Positions 1 to 6,356 are shown, counted from the stretch's first letter. The stretch: 6,721 nt of DNA from Desulfobacteraceae bacterium (GCA_020349865.1 CP070700.1:2469221-2475941), one strand, 5' to 3'. The notes: generated from the sequence alone by a model not told the origin. Made by a program: numbers and translations.

Positions 1-34
1 ACAACACTGTTAATCTATAACTGAGCTGGATTGG

Positions 35-1324
35 ATGAATATGGAAATAATTCTAGCTGTATCCTTTTTTGTCACGCTCGCAATGGGTATACCGGTGGCC
101 TTTTGTCTTGGCCTGACCACGTTGATCGCGCTCATTGTTCTGGGGAACGTCCCCCTCCACCTGATTCCCCAGCGGATGTTCACCGGAATGGATTCCTTTC
201 CCATTATGGCGGTGCCTTTTTTTATCCTGGCCGGTGAGCTTATGAATTCCGCTGGGATCACGGATCGTATTGTCCGTTTTTCCACCGTGCTGGTGGGCAG
301 CATTCGAGGCGGGCTGGCGCATGTGAACATCGTGGCCAGCATGTTTTTTGCGGGCATATCCGGTTCCGCGGTTGCCGACACGGCGGCCTTGGGCTCCATC
401 TTGATCCCTGCAATGAAAAAGGACGGATACGATAGTACATTCAGCGCCGCCGTGACAAGCGCTTCTTCGGTGATCGGCCCCATTATCCCGCCCAGTATTC
501 CGGTGGTCATTTTTGCCCTGGTGGGTTCGGTATCGGTTGGGGGGCTATTTTTGGCGGGGGTGGTGCCGGGTGTCCTGATCGGCCTGGGATTGATGGGGGT
601 CGCGTACGTGATAAGCCGAAAAAACCATTACGGCACCAAGCGGCCGCTTCCTTCATTCCGCGAATTTCTAATCAGTTTCTGGGGAGCGATCATCCCTTTG
701 ATGATGCCCTTAATCATTATGGGTGGGATCCTCAGCGGTATTTTTACGCCCACGGAGGCTGCCGCGGTGGCCGTTGCCTACGCCCTTCTTGTTGGTCACT
801 TTATACTGAGAACCATTAAGCTCAAAGATCTGCCCAAAATTTTTTTCAAATCCATGCTGACAACCTCAACCATTCTATTTGTGATGGCCTGCGCCAATGC
901 CTTCTCCTGGATCTTGAGCACCGAGCAGATCCCTCAGGCGCTGGCAAGTGTGGTATCCGGAATTTCTGACAACCCCTACGTTTTGCTGTTACTGCTAAAC
1001 CTGATTTTACTCGTAGTGGGCTGCTTCCTGGAAGGCATTGCGTCAATTATTATCATGGTGCCTATTCTTTATCCCATCGCTATGCATGCCGGGATCGATC
1101 CGCTTCATTTTGGGTGTATCGTGGTCACCAACCTTATGATAGGGCTGATTACGCCGCCTTTAGGGCTCTGCCTTTTTGTCGTCTGTTCGGTGGCGGATGT
1201 GGATTTTGTCAAACTCGTCCGGTCTATTTGGCCGTTTCTGCTTGTGGAAGTGGCCGCACTTGCGGTCGTGACATATTTTCCGCAGATCGTGCTATTTATT
1301 CCACATTATTTTGGATTCAAATAG
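35..1324 (+). CDS. dctM: TRAP transporter large permease subunit, DctM type
   Basis: This is the large membrane subunit of a tripartite ATP-independent periplasmic (TRAP) transporter, which imports organic acids or related solutes using an ion gradient. The 429-residue product is the normal length for the family and is hydrophobic almost throughout, with about a dozen membrane segments. Family motifs seen in order: FPIMAVPFFILAGELM (55-70), GISGSAVADTAALG (107-120), SVIGPIIPPSIP (145-156), GIFTPTEAAAVAV (235-247), FLEGIASIIIMVPILYPI (331-348) and GLITPPLGLCLFV (370-382). The glycine- and proline-rich segments form the substrate/ion-binding hairpins in known relatives. ATG 35 is chosen because the reading frame is closed by a stop at 11-13 and no other ATG precedes it; ATG 41 is a possible alternative, and neither has a strong ribosome site. 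The partner DctQ and DctP genes are absent from the window, probably lying upstream. Substrate cannot be read from the sequence. It is followed after 53 bases by the dehydrogenase gene. Confidence 0.95.
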   Translation: MNMEIILAVSFFVTLAMGIPVAFCLGLTTLIALIVLGNVPLHLIPQRMFTGMDSFPIMAVPFFILAGELMNSAGITDRIVRFSTVLVGSIRGGLAHVNIVASMFFAGISGSAVADTAALGSILIPAMKKDGYDSTFSAAVTSASSVIGPIIPPSIPVVIFALVGSVSVGGLFLAGVVPGVLIGLGLMGVAYVISRKNHYGTKRPLPSFREFLISFWGAIIPLMMPLIIMGGILSGIFTPTEAAAVAVAYALLVGHFILRTIKLKDLPKIFFKSMLTTSTILFVMACANAFSWILSTEQIPQALASVVSGISDNPYVLLLLLNLILLVVGCFLEGIASIIIMVPILYPIAMHAGIDPLHFGCIVVTNLMIGLITPPLGLCLFVVCSVADVDFVKLVRSIWPFLLVEVAALAVVTYFPQIVLFIPHYFGFK

Positions 1325-1360
1325 AAGGTTATATGCAAAACAGTTACGGATCAAAAATTT

Positions 1361-1373
1361 AAAGGAGGTGATC
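1361..1373 (+). promoter_or_regulatory. Consensus Shine-Dalgarno site of the dehydrogenase gene
   Basis: AAAGGAGGTGATC is complementary to almost the whole anti-Shine-Dalgarno tail of bacterial 16S rRNA. GGAGG ends nine bases before ATG 1378, which fixes that start. It is far stronger than the ribosome sites of genes 1, 3, 4 and 5, and is typical of Firmicutes. Confidence 0.85.
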
Positions 1374-1377
1374 GTAA

Positions 1378-2247
1378 ATGGTTACAGTGGATACAAAATT
1401 AATCAGTCTATTAGGGTATCCATTGAAGCAGACTTTTGCTCCCCAAATGTTTAATGAAACCTTTAAAAAATTAAATATGGATTATTTCTACTTCCCCATA
1501 GAAATTGAAAATGACAAGCTGGAAGCAGTGGTAAACGGTATCAGGTGCATGAATTATGCGGGCTTCAATGTAACAAAGCCCAACAAGATAAAAATTCTGG
1601 AATATCTGGATGAATTGGATGAATTGGCGGACAAGATAGGATCGGTAAATGTCGTTGTCATAAAGGGTGGTAAGTTGAAAGGCTACAATACCGATGGAAT
1701 AGGGTTTGTGCAGGCGTTGCTGGATGAGACGGGCATGGATCTCGGCCAGAATACATTTTTTATCTTTGGAGCTGGAGGCGCCTCCAGGGCGCTAAGCGCT
1801 ACACTGGCCTATCAGGGTGTAAAGAGGCTGTATATTATAGACAAAATTGATCAAGCAAGCACCTCTCTCGTAGACGATATCAACCGTAAAATCAGGGAGT
1901 GTGCGGAATTTATAGCCTTCGATAATGCGCCCGTCCGGCAGTTGCTTCTAAAGAGCAATGTACTGGTGAATGCTTCCGGGGTTGGAATGTATCCGCATCT
2001 TGAAAATACGCCTGTGGACAAAAAGTTTCTATATAAAGACTTGTTTGTATACGACATTACTTACAATCCTCTCAAAACCAGATTACTTCTTGATGCCGAA
2101 GAAGCAGGATGTAAAACCATGAATGGAATCGGCATGGTAATCAATCAGGGAATAAAAGGATTTACTTTAATGACGGGCATGCCTGAACCCACTGAAATAA
2201 TGAAGGCTGCCATGTACGATATTATTTCTGAGCCGAAAAAAGGGTGA
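1378..2247 (+). CDS. Shikimate/quinate dehydrogenase-like NAD(P) oxidoreductase (AroE family)
   Basis: The 289-residue product has the AroE layout: an N-terminal substrate domain and a Rossmann domain. Seen: NVTKPNK (64-70) with the catalytic-type lysine K70, GSVN (88-91) with N91, YNTDGIG (103-109) with the catalytic-type aspartate D106, the dinucleotide loop GAGGASRAL (131-139), NASGVGM (198-204), and NQGIKGFTLMTG (256-267) near the C terminus. The Lys/Asp pair that transfers a proton in shikimate dehydrogenases is therefore intact. The N-terminal motif, usually close to G-x-P-x-x-H-[ST]-x-S-P-x-x-H, reads GYPLKQTFAP followed by QMFN: Gln, Ala and Phe (18, 21, 25) stand where His, Ser and His are usual. 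This weakens the case for shikimate itself as substrate and points to a catabolic paralogue acting on a related cyclic or hydroxy acid; I therefore do not call it aroE. The gene is AT-rich compared with the permease before it. Family assignment is secure, substrate unknown. Confidence 0.88.
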   Translation: MVTVDTKLISLLGYPLKQTFAPQMFNETFKKLNMDYFYFPIEIENDKLEAVVNGIRCMNYAGFNVTKPNKIKILEYLDELDELADKIGSVNVVVIKGGKLKGYNTDGIGFVQALLDETGMDLGQNTFFIFGAGGASRALSATLAYQGVKRLYIIDKIDQASTSLVDDINRKIRECAEFIAFDNAPVRQLLLKSNVLVNASGVGMYPHLENTPVDKKFLYKDLFVYDITYNPLKTRLLLDAEEAGCKTMNGIGMVINQGIKGFTLMTGMPEPTEIMKAAMYDIISEPKKG

Positions 2248-2284
2248 ATAAGCTTGTATGCGAAAGAAGGGATGAGTAAACATT

Positions 2285-2698
2285 ATGAAGATGAATCATC
2301 TAGGCTATGCCACGAGGAATCTTGAGGAAGCGATAAATGCATTTCTAAAGTTGGGCTACTCCAAGGCACATGACGATATCAAGCACCATGTCCCCAAAAA
2401 CATGTATGTGCAGCGTGTTAAACTGGGCGATTTGATAGTGGAAATTATGGCCCCGGCCGATACGTCAAAACCATCCTTTGTAAGCGAGAAGCTTGAAGCC
2501 ACCACCGAACCCTTTGTACTGCATCACCTTTGCTACGATGTTGATGACATTCATAAAACGGTGGACGACCTCATGGCTACCGGCGACTATACCATCCACG
2601 AGGCCATCACCAGCGGCGTATTTCAGAAAAATCAAATCTGCTTTTTGAGGCACAAACAGATAGGGCTTGTTGAGTTCTTTGAATGGCCGAAGGAATGA
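2285..2698 (+). CDS. VOC-family protein, methylmalonyl-CoA epimerase/glyoxalase-like
   Basis: This is a single-module vicinal-oxygen-chelate protein of 137 residues, the usual size for methylmalonyl-CoA epimerases and small glyoxalase-like enzymes. It opens with MNHLGYATRNLEEAI, matching the first beta-strand and helix of the fold, and continues with VEIMAP (52-57), LHHLCYDVDDI (79-89) and GLVEFFE (127-133). Likely metal ligands are H5, H81 and E130, with E53 at the position often held by Gln or Glu. VOC enzymes bind a divalent metal and catalyse isomerisation, lyase, epimerisation or dioxygenation; which applies here is not visible. The purine-rich stretch at 2262-2274 sits 14 bases or so from ATG 2285, longer than ideal; ATG 2291 is further away still. 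The gene follows the dehydrogenase by 37 bases, suggesting co-transcription. An epimerase of a CoA thioester is possible, but no mutase or carboxylase lies nearby to support it. Confidence 0.85.
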   Translation: MKMNHLGYATRNLEEAINAFLKLGYSKAHDDIKHHVPKNMYVQRVKLGDLIVEIMAPADTSKPSFVSEKLEATTEPFVLHHLCYDVDDIHKTVDDLMATGDYTIHEAITSGVFQKNQICFLRHKQIGLVEFFEWPKE

Positions 2699-2816
2699 TA
2701 TTCTACCCTTTAGGTTGCGAAATATCCCCGGAGATTCTTACCGGTTCCAGGAATGTACTGCCCAGGAGAGGATAAGCGCGGAAAACAGTTTGCCACATAT
2801 ATTTTGAAGTGAGTAT

Positions 2817-3503
2817 ATGAGCGAAAAAAGTAAAAGAAAAAAAGTCGGTTTTATTCATACGACGCCGACAACAATCGAACTGGCTGAAAAATGTATGAAG
2901 TTATATCTGCCTGGAATAGAACTCATTCATATTTATAACGGCAATGTTAAAATTGAAAATTTTAAATCGCCCATCGGCGTCACACCTAAGAGCAATTTGC
3001 TTAGATACGCCGTTTTTGCAGATCAGCTGGAGCAGGCGGGATGCGGGATTATTGTGTCCTGCTGCAGCCTTATGCCCAGAGCGGTAGCCTATGCAAAGGA
3101 GGTCGTATCGGTGCCTTTTATCCAACTGGATGCCGTTATTCTCGACAAGGCGGTTGAGCAGTACACCCGGATAGGCGTTATAAACACCACCCCTTATGTG
3201 GTGCCTTATGTTGAGGAAGGGCTCAAAACGAAGGCCGCCCGGCTCAACAAAGAAATCGAGATTGTTTTTTCCAACAACAATACAGCACTGGATCTGTTTA
3301 ACGCCAGAGAATACGAGAAACACGACAATATCGTTATAAAGGATATTCAAAAGCTGGATGAAGAAGGCCTAGACTGTATATTGTTGGGGCAGATTCCTTT
3401 TGGGCTGATGGATGAAAAGTTAAAAAAGCTCTCATTGAAGACCCCGCTGCTCTATGTCGGCGAGGCGGCGTTTAGGCATGTGGCGGCACTTTTACAACAA
3501 TAA
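2817..3503 (+). CDS. Aspartate/glutamate racemase superfamily protein
   Basis: The 228-residue product has the two-lobed Asp/Glu racemase plan. The N-lobe begins KKVGFIHTTPTTIE (8-21) and reaches IIVSCCSLMP (78-87), the usual place of the first catalytic cysteine (C82 or C83). The C-lobe begins RIGVINTTPYVVPYVEE (118-134) and reaches CILLGQIPFG (187-196). In two-cysteine racemases this last segment carries the second catalytic cysteine (L-G-C-T-H type); here the position is Q192. A Gln at this site recalls superfamily members with an L-A-Q-[AG]-S-M motif. The superfamily includes amino-acid and hydantoin racemases, maleate isomerase and arylmalonate decarboxylase, so a one-base racemase is less likely than an isomerase, decarboxylase or other reaction. 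It is cytoplasmic: no signal peptide, and a lysine-rich N terminus. The gap before it (118 bases) is the longest between genes 1 and 6; the next gene starts 16 bases after its stop. Its ribosome site (GAAGTGAG, 2805-2812) is poor. Confidence 0.82.
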   Translation: MSEKSKRKKVGFIHTTPTTIELAEKCMKLYLPGIELIHIYNGNVKIENFKSPIGVTPKSNLLRYAVFADQLEQAGCGIIVSCCSLMPRAVAYAKEVVSVPFIQLDAVILDKAVEQYTRIGVINTTPYVVPYVEEGLKTKAARLNKEIEIVFSNNNTALDLFNAREYEKHDNIVIKDIQKLDEEGLDCILLGQIPFGLMDEKLKKLSLKTPLLYVGEAAFRHVAALLQQ

Positions 3504-3518
3504 GAAAGAAAGTACATT

Positions 3519-4166
3519 ATGAGCATTACAGCCTTGGATTATGCAAGCCCCTTCTTTCCCGTAAGCTATGTGCAGGGCGAGGAGGAATACGCAGTCCCCG
3601 AAAAGAGCATCGTGTTCAACGTTTCGGATGAGGACCTTTACATAAACGGCCGTCCGCTCGGCTTCTTCCGCTCGACCGTGGCGGTGAACACCGTTATAAC
3701 GCAAGTAGCGTGCGCGCTCATTATCAAGAAATTCGATGCGTATCCCGACGAGGAGGCGCTTTTCGAGCAGGTGAAAAACACCTGGATACTCGCCTACGAA
3801 GCCACGCACGAGGAGAGGCACGAGGGCGTGGCGCTGTGGCGTTCGCCCAAGATAAAGCTCGGCCATATCGCCGTCAACATGTGCCTTGCAGGCAGCGTGC
3901 CGCTCAACGTGGGCCTTCACAGGGACCACTGGGGCGGCCCGCCGATAAAAGAGGTGCATGTCCAGATAGTTGGCTTGGGCAGAATGCAGCAATATTACGA
4001 AAACGACCTCAAAACTCTCTACCGCGAGGACCCCATGGCGCCCGGCGTGGCGCATCCACCGATGTACGACGAGAACACTGAATATCCCTGGCATCAGTAT
4101 GAAACGATCACCCCGGGAATTTTCATGGCCACCGAGATGCAGCTTACCGATGAATTAGGCGTTTAA
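3519..4166 (+). CDS. Uncharacterised protein with cupin-like motifs
   Basis: I do not recognise this 215-residue family with certainty. It has no signal peptide or membrane segment, so it is probably cytoplasmic. The second half looks like a metal-binding double-stranded beta-helix: GLHRDHWGGPPIKEVHVQIVGLG (split as 132-142 and 143-154) resembles cupin motif 1, with H134, D136/H137 and E145 as candidate ligands and G152/G154 at the end. PGVAH (175-179) resembles the P-x-G-x-x-H of cupin motif 2, with H179. Further polar residues occur in PWHQYETITPG (190-200). The first half (to about residue 110) has no recognisable motif and contains an acidic helix-rich stretch (76-105). The gene is tightly coupled to the racemase-like gene, with 15 bases between them. 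It is clearly richer in GC than its neighbours: three 60-base lines counted by hand gave about 58-65%, with mostly C- or G-ending codons, suggesting a separate origin. The start codon has only a weak purine-rich ribosome site. A function is not proposed. Confidence 0.78.
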   Translation: MSITALDYASPFFPVSYVQGEEEYAVPEKSIVFNVSDEDLYINGRPLGFFRSTVAVNTVITQVACALIIKKFDAYPDEEALFEQVKNTWILAYEATHEERHEGVALWRSPKIKLGHIAVNMCLAGSVPLNVGLHRDHWGGPPIKEVHVQIVGLGRMQQYYENDLKTLYREDPMAPGVAHPPMYDENTEYPWHQYETITPGIFMATEMQLTDELGV

Positions 4167-4220
4167 CATTCCCATATTATAAAAATTTGCTGATTGAACG
4201 AGAAGCATTCGTTGAAGCAG

Positions 4221-4227
4221 AGAAGGA
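4221..4227 (+). promoter_or_regulatory. Shine-Dalgarno site that decides the start of the two-domain VOC gene
   Basis: AGAAGGA ends eight bases before ATG 4236. The same frame could begin at TTG 4194, but that codon has only AT-rich sequence upstream. This favours the shorter, 275-residue protein. Confidence 0.6.
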
Positions 4228-4235
4228 TTCTATCC

Positions 4236-5063
4236 ATGAGCAGCGCAAATACCTATGATCGGAAAACACAGGATGTTGGCAATATCGTCTTGTTAGAGCA
4301 TTTAAATTTAAAAGTGCCTGATTTTAACACGGCCATCCGTTTTTACGTGGAAGGCTTGTGCATGACCCGTGACCCCTTCTATATGGTCGGCCCCGTTAAC
4401 ATGTGGCTCAATAACGGATACCAGCAGTTGCATTTGCAAAAAGGGGAGGCCCAGCGTTTCCGCGGCGAAGTTGTTTTAGTCATCCCGGATCTGCAATATG
4501 TTGCTGATAATCTTAAAAAGGTCGAACCGTATTTAACCGGGAGTCGGTTTTCATGGGTACAAGAAAACGATTGTATTGTTACCGCCTGCCCATGGGGCAA
4601 CCGCTTTCTAGTTCATGAGCACTGGGACGGTTTTGATAAGCCCAGAGGGATCCCTCATCTGCGGGCAGATGTTCCCCGGAAAACAGTGCCGCCCATTATC
4701 CAATTCTATCGTACAGTATTCGATGCCGAAGTTGAAGTTGCCGCAAAAGATGCCACCGAGGCGAGGGTGACTGTTGGACCCGGGCAGACCTTCTGTTTTA
4801 AAGAGACCGATAAGGAGGTACATGAGTTTGATGGTCACCATATCTGTTTGTATCTTGCGAACCTCTCGCCTTCTTATGACTGGTTGGTTGAGCGCAATCT
4901 AGTGATCTCCGAAGATAATGTATTTCAATATCGTTTTCAGAAAATTGTCGATCCCGAAACCGATCAAACGCTGTATGAAATCGAGCACGAAGTCCGTAGC
5001 CTTCATCATCCGATGTTTATGCGCCCCCTTGTCAATCGATGGAAGGAAAAACCACTTCCCTAA
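4236..5063 (+). CDS. Two-domain VOC-family (glyoxalase/extradiol-dioxygenase-like) protein
   Basis: The 275-residue product carries two VOC modules in tandem. Module 1 (about 18-130) opens LLEHLNLKVPDFNTAIRFY, with H22, and includes LHLQKG (65-70, H66) and FLVHEHW (124-130, E128). Module 2 (about 138-255) opens GIPHLRADVP (H141), then IIQFYRTVFDAEV, GHHICLYLAN (200-209, H202) and TLYEIEHEVRS (245-255, E248/E250). H141, H202 and the late glutamate form a plausible metal triad in module 2. The C-terminal tail, LHHPMFMRPLVNRW (256-269), is a distinctive extension. Two-module VOC proteins include extradiol dioxygenases and related lyases or isomerases; the anaerobic-looking context makes an oxygenase uncertain. 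ATG 4236 is preferred over TTG 4194 because of the AGAAGGA site. The last 45 codons and perhaps the flank after them are duplicated at 6138-6272, beyond the next gene. Function unknown; family call firm. Confidence 0.85.
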   Translation: MSSANTYDRKTQDVGNIVLLEHLNLKVPDFNTAIRFYVEGLCMTRDPFYMVGPVNMWLNNGYQQLHLQKGEAQRFRGEVVLVIPDLQYVADNLKKVEPYLTGSRFSWVQENDCIVTACPWGNRFLVHEHWDGFDKPRGIPHLRADVPRKTVPPIIQFYRTVFDAEVEVAAKDATEARVTVGPGQTFCFKETDKEVHEFDGHHICLYLANLSPSYDWLVERNLVISEDNVFQYRFQKIVDPETDQTLYEIEHEVRSLHHPMFMRPLVNRWKEKPLP

Positions 5064-5255
5064 CCGTCTGACCGTCAGAAAATTGATCTTCGAACCCATT
5101 TAATGTGTAGCTGAGAGTCTCACTCAATGACCGAAGCAGCACCATTGTCAAGTCGAGTTTTGCATTATCAAACCGTGCAGACAGATTGTCTGCCTTTCCT
5201 TTGGATTTGGTTTTTTGCAGACTCAATTATGCCAAAAAAAAAGGAGGTGAAATTC
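5064..5255 (+). promoter_or_regulatory. Leader of the sugar isomerase gene with mutually exclusive hairpins
   Basis: This 192-base gap is the longest between intact genes. GCAGACA (5177-5183), loop GAT, TGTCTGC (5187-5193) form a perfect 7-bp hairpin. GCAGAC occurs again at 5217-5222, so the middle arm could pair with either copy. T-rich sequence follows (5194-5216, with six T at 5211-5216). It could be a weak terminator for the upstream genes, an attenuator, or chance. A possible promoter, TTGTCA (5145-5150) and TATCAA (5166-5171), has a 15-base spacer and is weak. Confidence 0.3.
5241..5250 (+). promoter_or_regulatory. Consensus Shine-Dalgarno site of the sugar isomerase gene
   Basis: AAGGAGGTGA, preceded by a run of A, has its GGAGG ending eight bases before ATG 5256. 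It decides that start against an in-frame ATG at 5127, which would add 43 residues unlike the family's N terminus. Confidence 0.88.
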
Positions 5256-6050
5256 ATGAGAATCGGTTATTGCACTAATTTGATAAATACCCAAGCAGAC
5301 GGTACGGGCAGTCAGTTTATAAAAAAGGGTAAAGAAAAAGGATTTGATTGTGTTGAACTGCCACTGGCACAAATGGTGGCTCTAAATAATGCCGATTATA
5401 ATTCCTTAAAGGAAAAGCTAGCGGCTTCCGGACTTAAATATAAAGCCTGTAATAATTTCTTCCCTCCTGACATCCGGTTGACTGGCAACAATGTTGATGA
5501 CGGGAAAATTGAAGATTATCTCACTAAAGCATTGGGAAGAGCAGCCGAGCTCGTTGTAAAAGTGATTGTGTTCGGCAGTCCCATGTCCAAAAATATACCA
5601 GAAGGATTTCCATTGGATAAAGCTTGGTCACAGATGGTGGAATTGCTGAGGTTTATTGATCCTTTGGTTAAACAAAAGGGCATTACCATTGCAATTGAGC
5701 CTATATCAAAAGGCGAAAGTAATTTTATAAATACCGCCGCTGAGGGCCTTCAGCTTGTCAAGGATGCAGACAGAGATAATATTAGGCTGTTGATTGATTA
5801 TTACCACTTAGCCTTGGAAAATGAAAATCCTGAAATCATTTTGGAAGCTGCACCTTATCTTAAACACATTCATTTTGCAGACCCAGTGGGTAGGGCATAT
5901 CCCCAGGAAGTAAAAGATGAGTATGTTACTTTTATCAATCTTCTGAAGCATATAGGATATGAAGGTATGATTAGTATTGAAGCTTTAAGTAAAAATTTCA
6001 ACCATGATGCTAAGCATTCTGTGGAGGTGATGAGACAACTTACCAGGTAG
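5256..6050 (+). CDS. Sugar phosphate isomerase/epimerase family TIM-barrel protein
   Basis: The 264-residue product is a xylose-isomerase-like TIM barrel (AP-endonuclease 2 superfamily). It begins MRIGYCTNLI, the first barrel strand, and carries KVIVFGSPMSKNIPEG (102-117), IAIEPISKGESNFINT (145-160), LLIDYYHLALE (178-188), LKHIHFADPVGR (202-213) and GMISIEAL (237-244). E148, D181, H206 and E242 fit the four metal ligands of ketose 3-epimerases and sugar isomerases, with H184 also conserved, so the metal site looks complete. Relatives include ketose 3-epimerases, hydroxypyruvate and inosose isomerases, and 3-dehydroshikimate dehydratase. The last is worth considering because a shikimate-dehydrogenase-like gene lies in the same cluster, but the GESNFINT stretch is commoner in general sugar isomerases/epimerases. 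The gene is AT-rich like the dehydrogenase gene and shares its strong ribosome site, so the two may have a common origin. It sits between the full VOC gene and the fragment of a second copy. Confidence 0.88.
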   Translation: MRIGYCTNLINTQADGTGSQFIKKGKEKGFDCVELPLAQMVALNNADYNSLKEKLAASGLKYKACNNFFPPDIRLTGNNVDDGKIEDYLTKALGRAAELVVKVIVFGSPMSKNIPEGFPLDKAWSQMVELLRFIDPLVKQKGITIAIEPISKGESNFINTAAEGLQLVKDADRDNIRLLIDYYHLALENENPEIILEAAPYLKHIHFADPVGRAYPQEVKDEYVTFINLLKHIGYEGMISIEALSKNFNHDAKHSVEVMRQLTR

Positions 6051-6131
6051 GTATAAACTTAAAAGCGGTGCAATTCTGAAGAACACGGCTATAGAAGACC
6101 TCCTCTGGAAGCATTTACACAAATAGGCCTC

Positions 6132-6272
6132 AACCATTATCGTTTTCAGAAAATTTTCAATCCCAATAGCGCCCAAACGGTATATGAAATCAAGTACGAA
6201 GTCCGCAGTCTACATCACCCTGTGTTTATGCGTCCCCTTGTTAATCGGTGGAGAGAAAAACCACTTCCTTGA
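6132..6272 (+). pseudogene. 3' remnant of a second two-domain VOC gene
   Basis: Read from 6132 to the TGA at 6270-6272, this segment encodes the last 46 residues or so of a protein like the one at 4236-5063. HYRFQKIFNP, YEVRSLHHPVFMRPLVNRW and EKPLP are recognisable; by hand alignment 34 of the last 45 residues are identical. About nine of the base changes are synonymous and about ten codons change the amino acid, as expected for a diverged paralogue rather than a fresh copy. The frame is open back to 6063, but residues coded before 6132 do not match the full gene, and no good start or ribosome site is seen. The N-terminal module and most of the second are missing. Some similarity continues past the stop (AGAAAAT, then CGAAC-CAT), implying the duplicated block included 3' flank. 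Confidence 0.8.
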
Positions 6273-6356
6273 CTGAGATTCCGGCAGCAAGAAAATATTC
6301 GAACTCATGCGTTGTGCAACTCGTAGCTTCAATAAATTAGCATAGAAGCAATATTG
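6273..6356. other. Flank between the VOC remnant and the inverted-repeat element
   Basis: There is no coding potential. The stretch shows patchy similarity to the sequence after the intact VOC gene (5064 to about 5150): shared AGAAAAT, CGAAC-CAT, TGTG, and GAAGCA followed by ATTGT. If real, the duplicated block ends at or just before the left inverted repeat at 6357. The alignment was made by eye with gaps, so it is tentative. Confidence 0.35.

Noticed and set aside
1..34. Tail of an upstream DctQ gene
   Set aside because: All three forward frames hit a stop by position 24, so an upstream tail is possible, but too few codons are visible to identify one.
10..510. Minus-strand 166-codon open frame opposite the permease gene
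   Set aside because: The plus-strand frame shows unmistakable DctM motifs throughout; the antisense product has no recognisable features.
2699..2816. TACCCTTTAGGTTGC in the gap after the short VOC gene, similar to the inverted repeat near 6357
   Set aside because: The match needs a gap and mismatches, covers only about 15 bases and has no partner in opposite orientation nearby; probably chance. The rest of this 118-base gap shows no clear promoter or terminator.
2901..3350. Minus-strand 149-codon open frame opposite the racemase-like gene
   Set aside because: It is a shadow of a gene with clear family motifs on the plus strand.
3492..4094. Minus-strand 200-codon open frame opposite the cupin-like gene
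   Set aside because: It is antisense to a gene that fits the operon by strand, spacing and motif content; long antisense frames are common opposite GC-rich genes.
4194..4235. TTG start adding 14 residues to the two-domain VOC protein
   Set aside because: No ribosome site precedes TTG 4194, whereas AGAAGGA lies at good distance from ATG 4236.
5068..5078. CTGAC-C-GTCAG hairpin just after the two-domain VOC gene
   Set aside because: The usable stem is only four pairs with no T-run after it, so it is not a credible terminator.
5127..5255. Possible 43-residue N-terminal extension of the sugar isomerase
   Set aside because: The consensus ribosome site at 5241-5250 points to ATG 5256, where the product starts with the typical first barrel strand; the extension resembles nothing and covers the hairpin leader.
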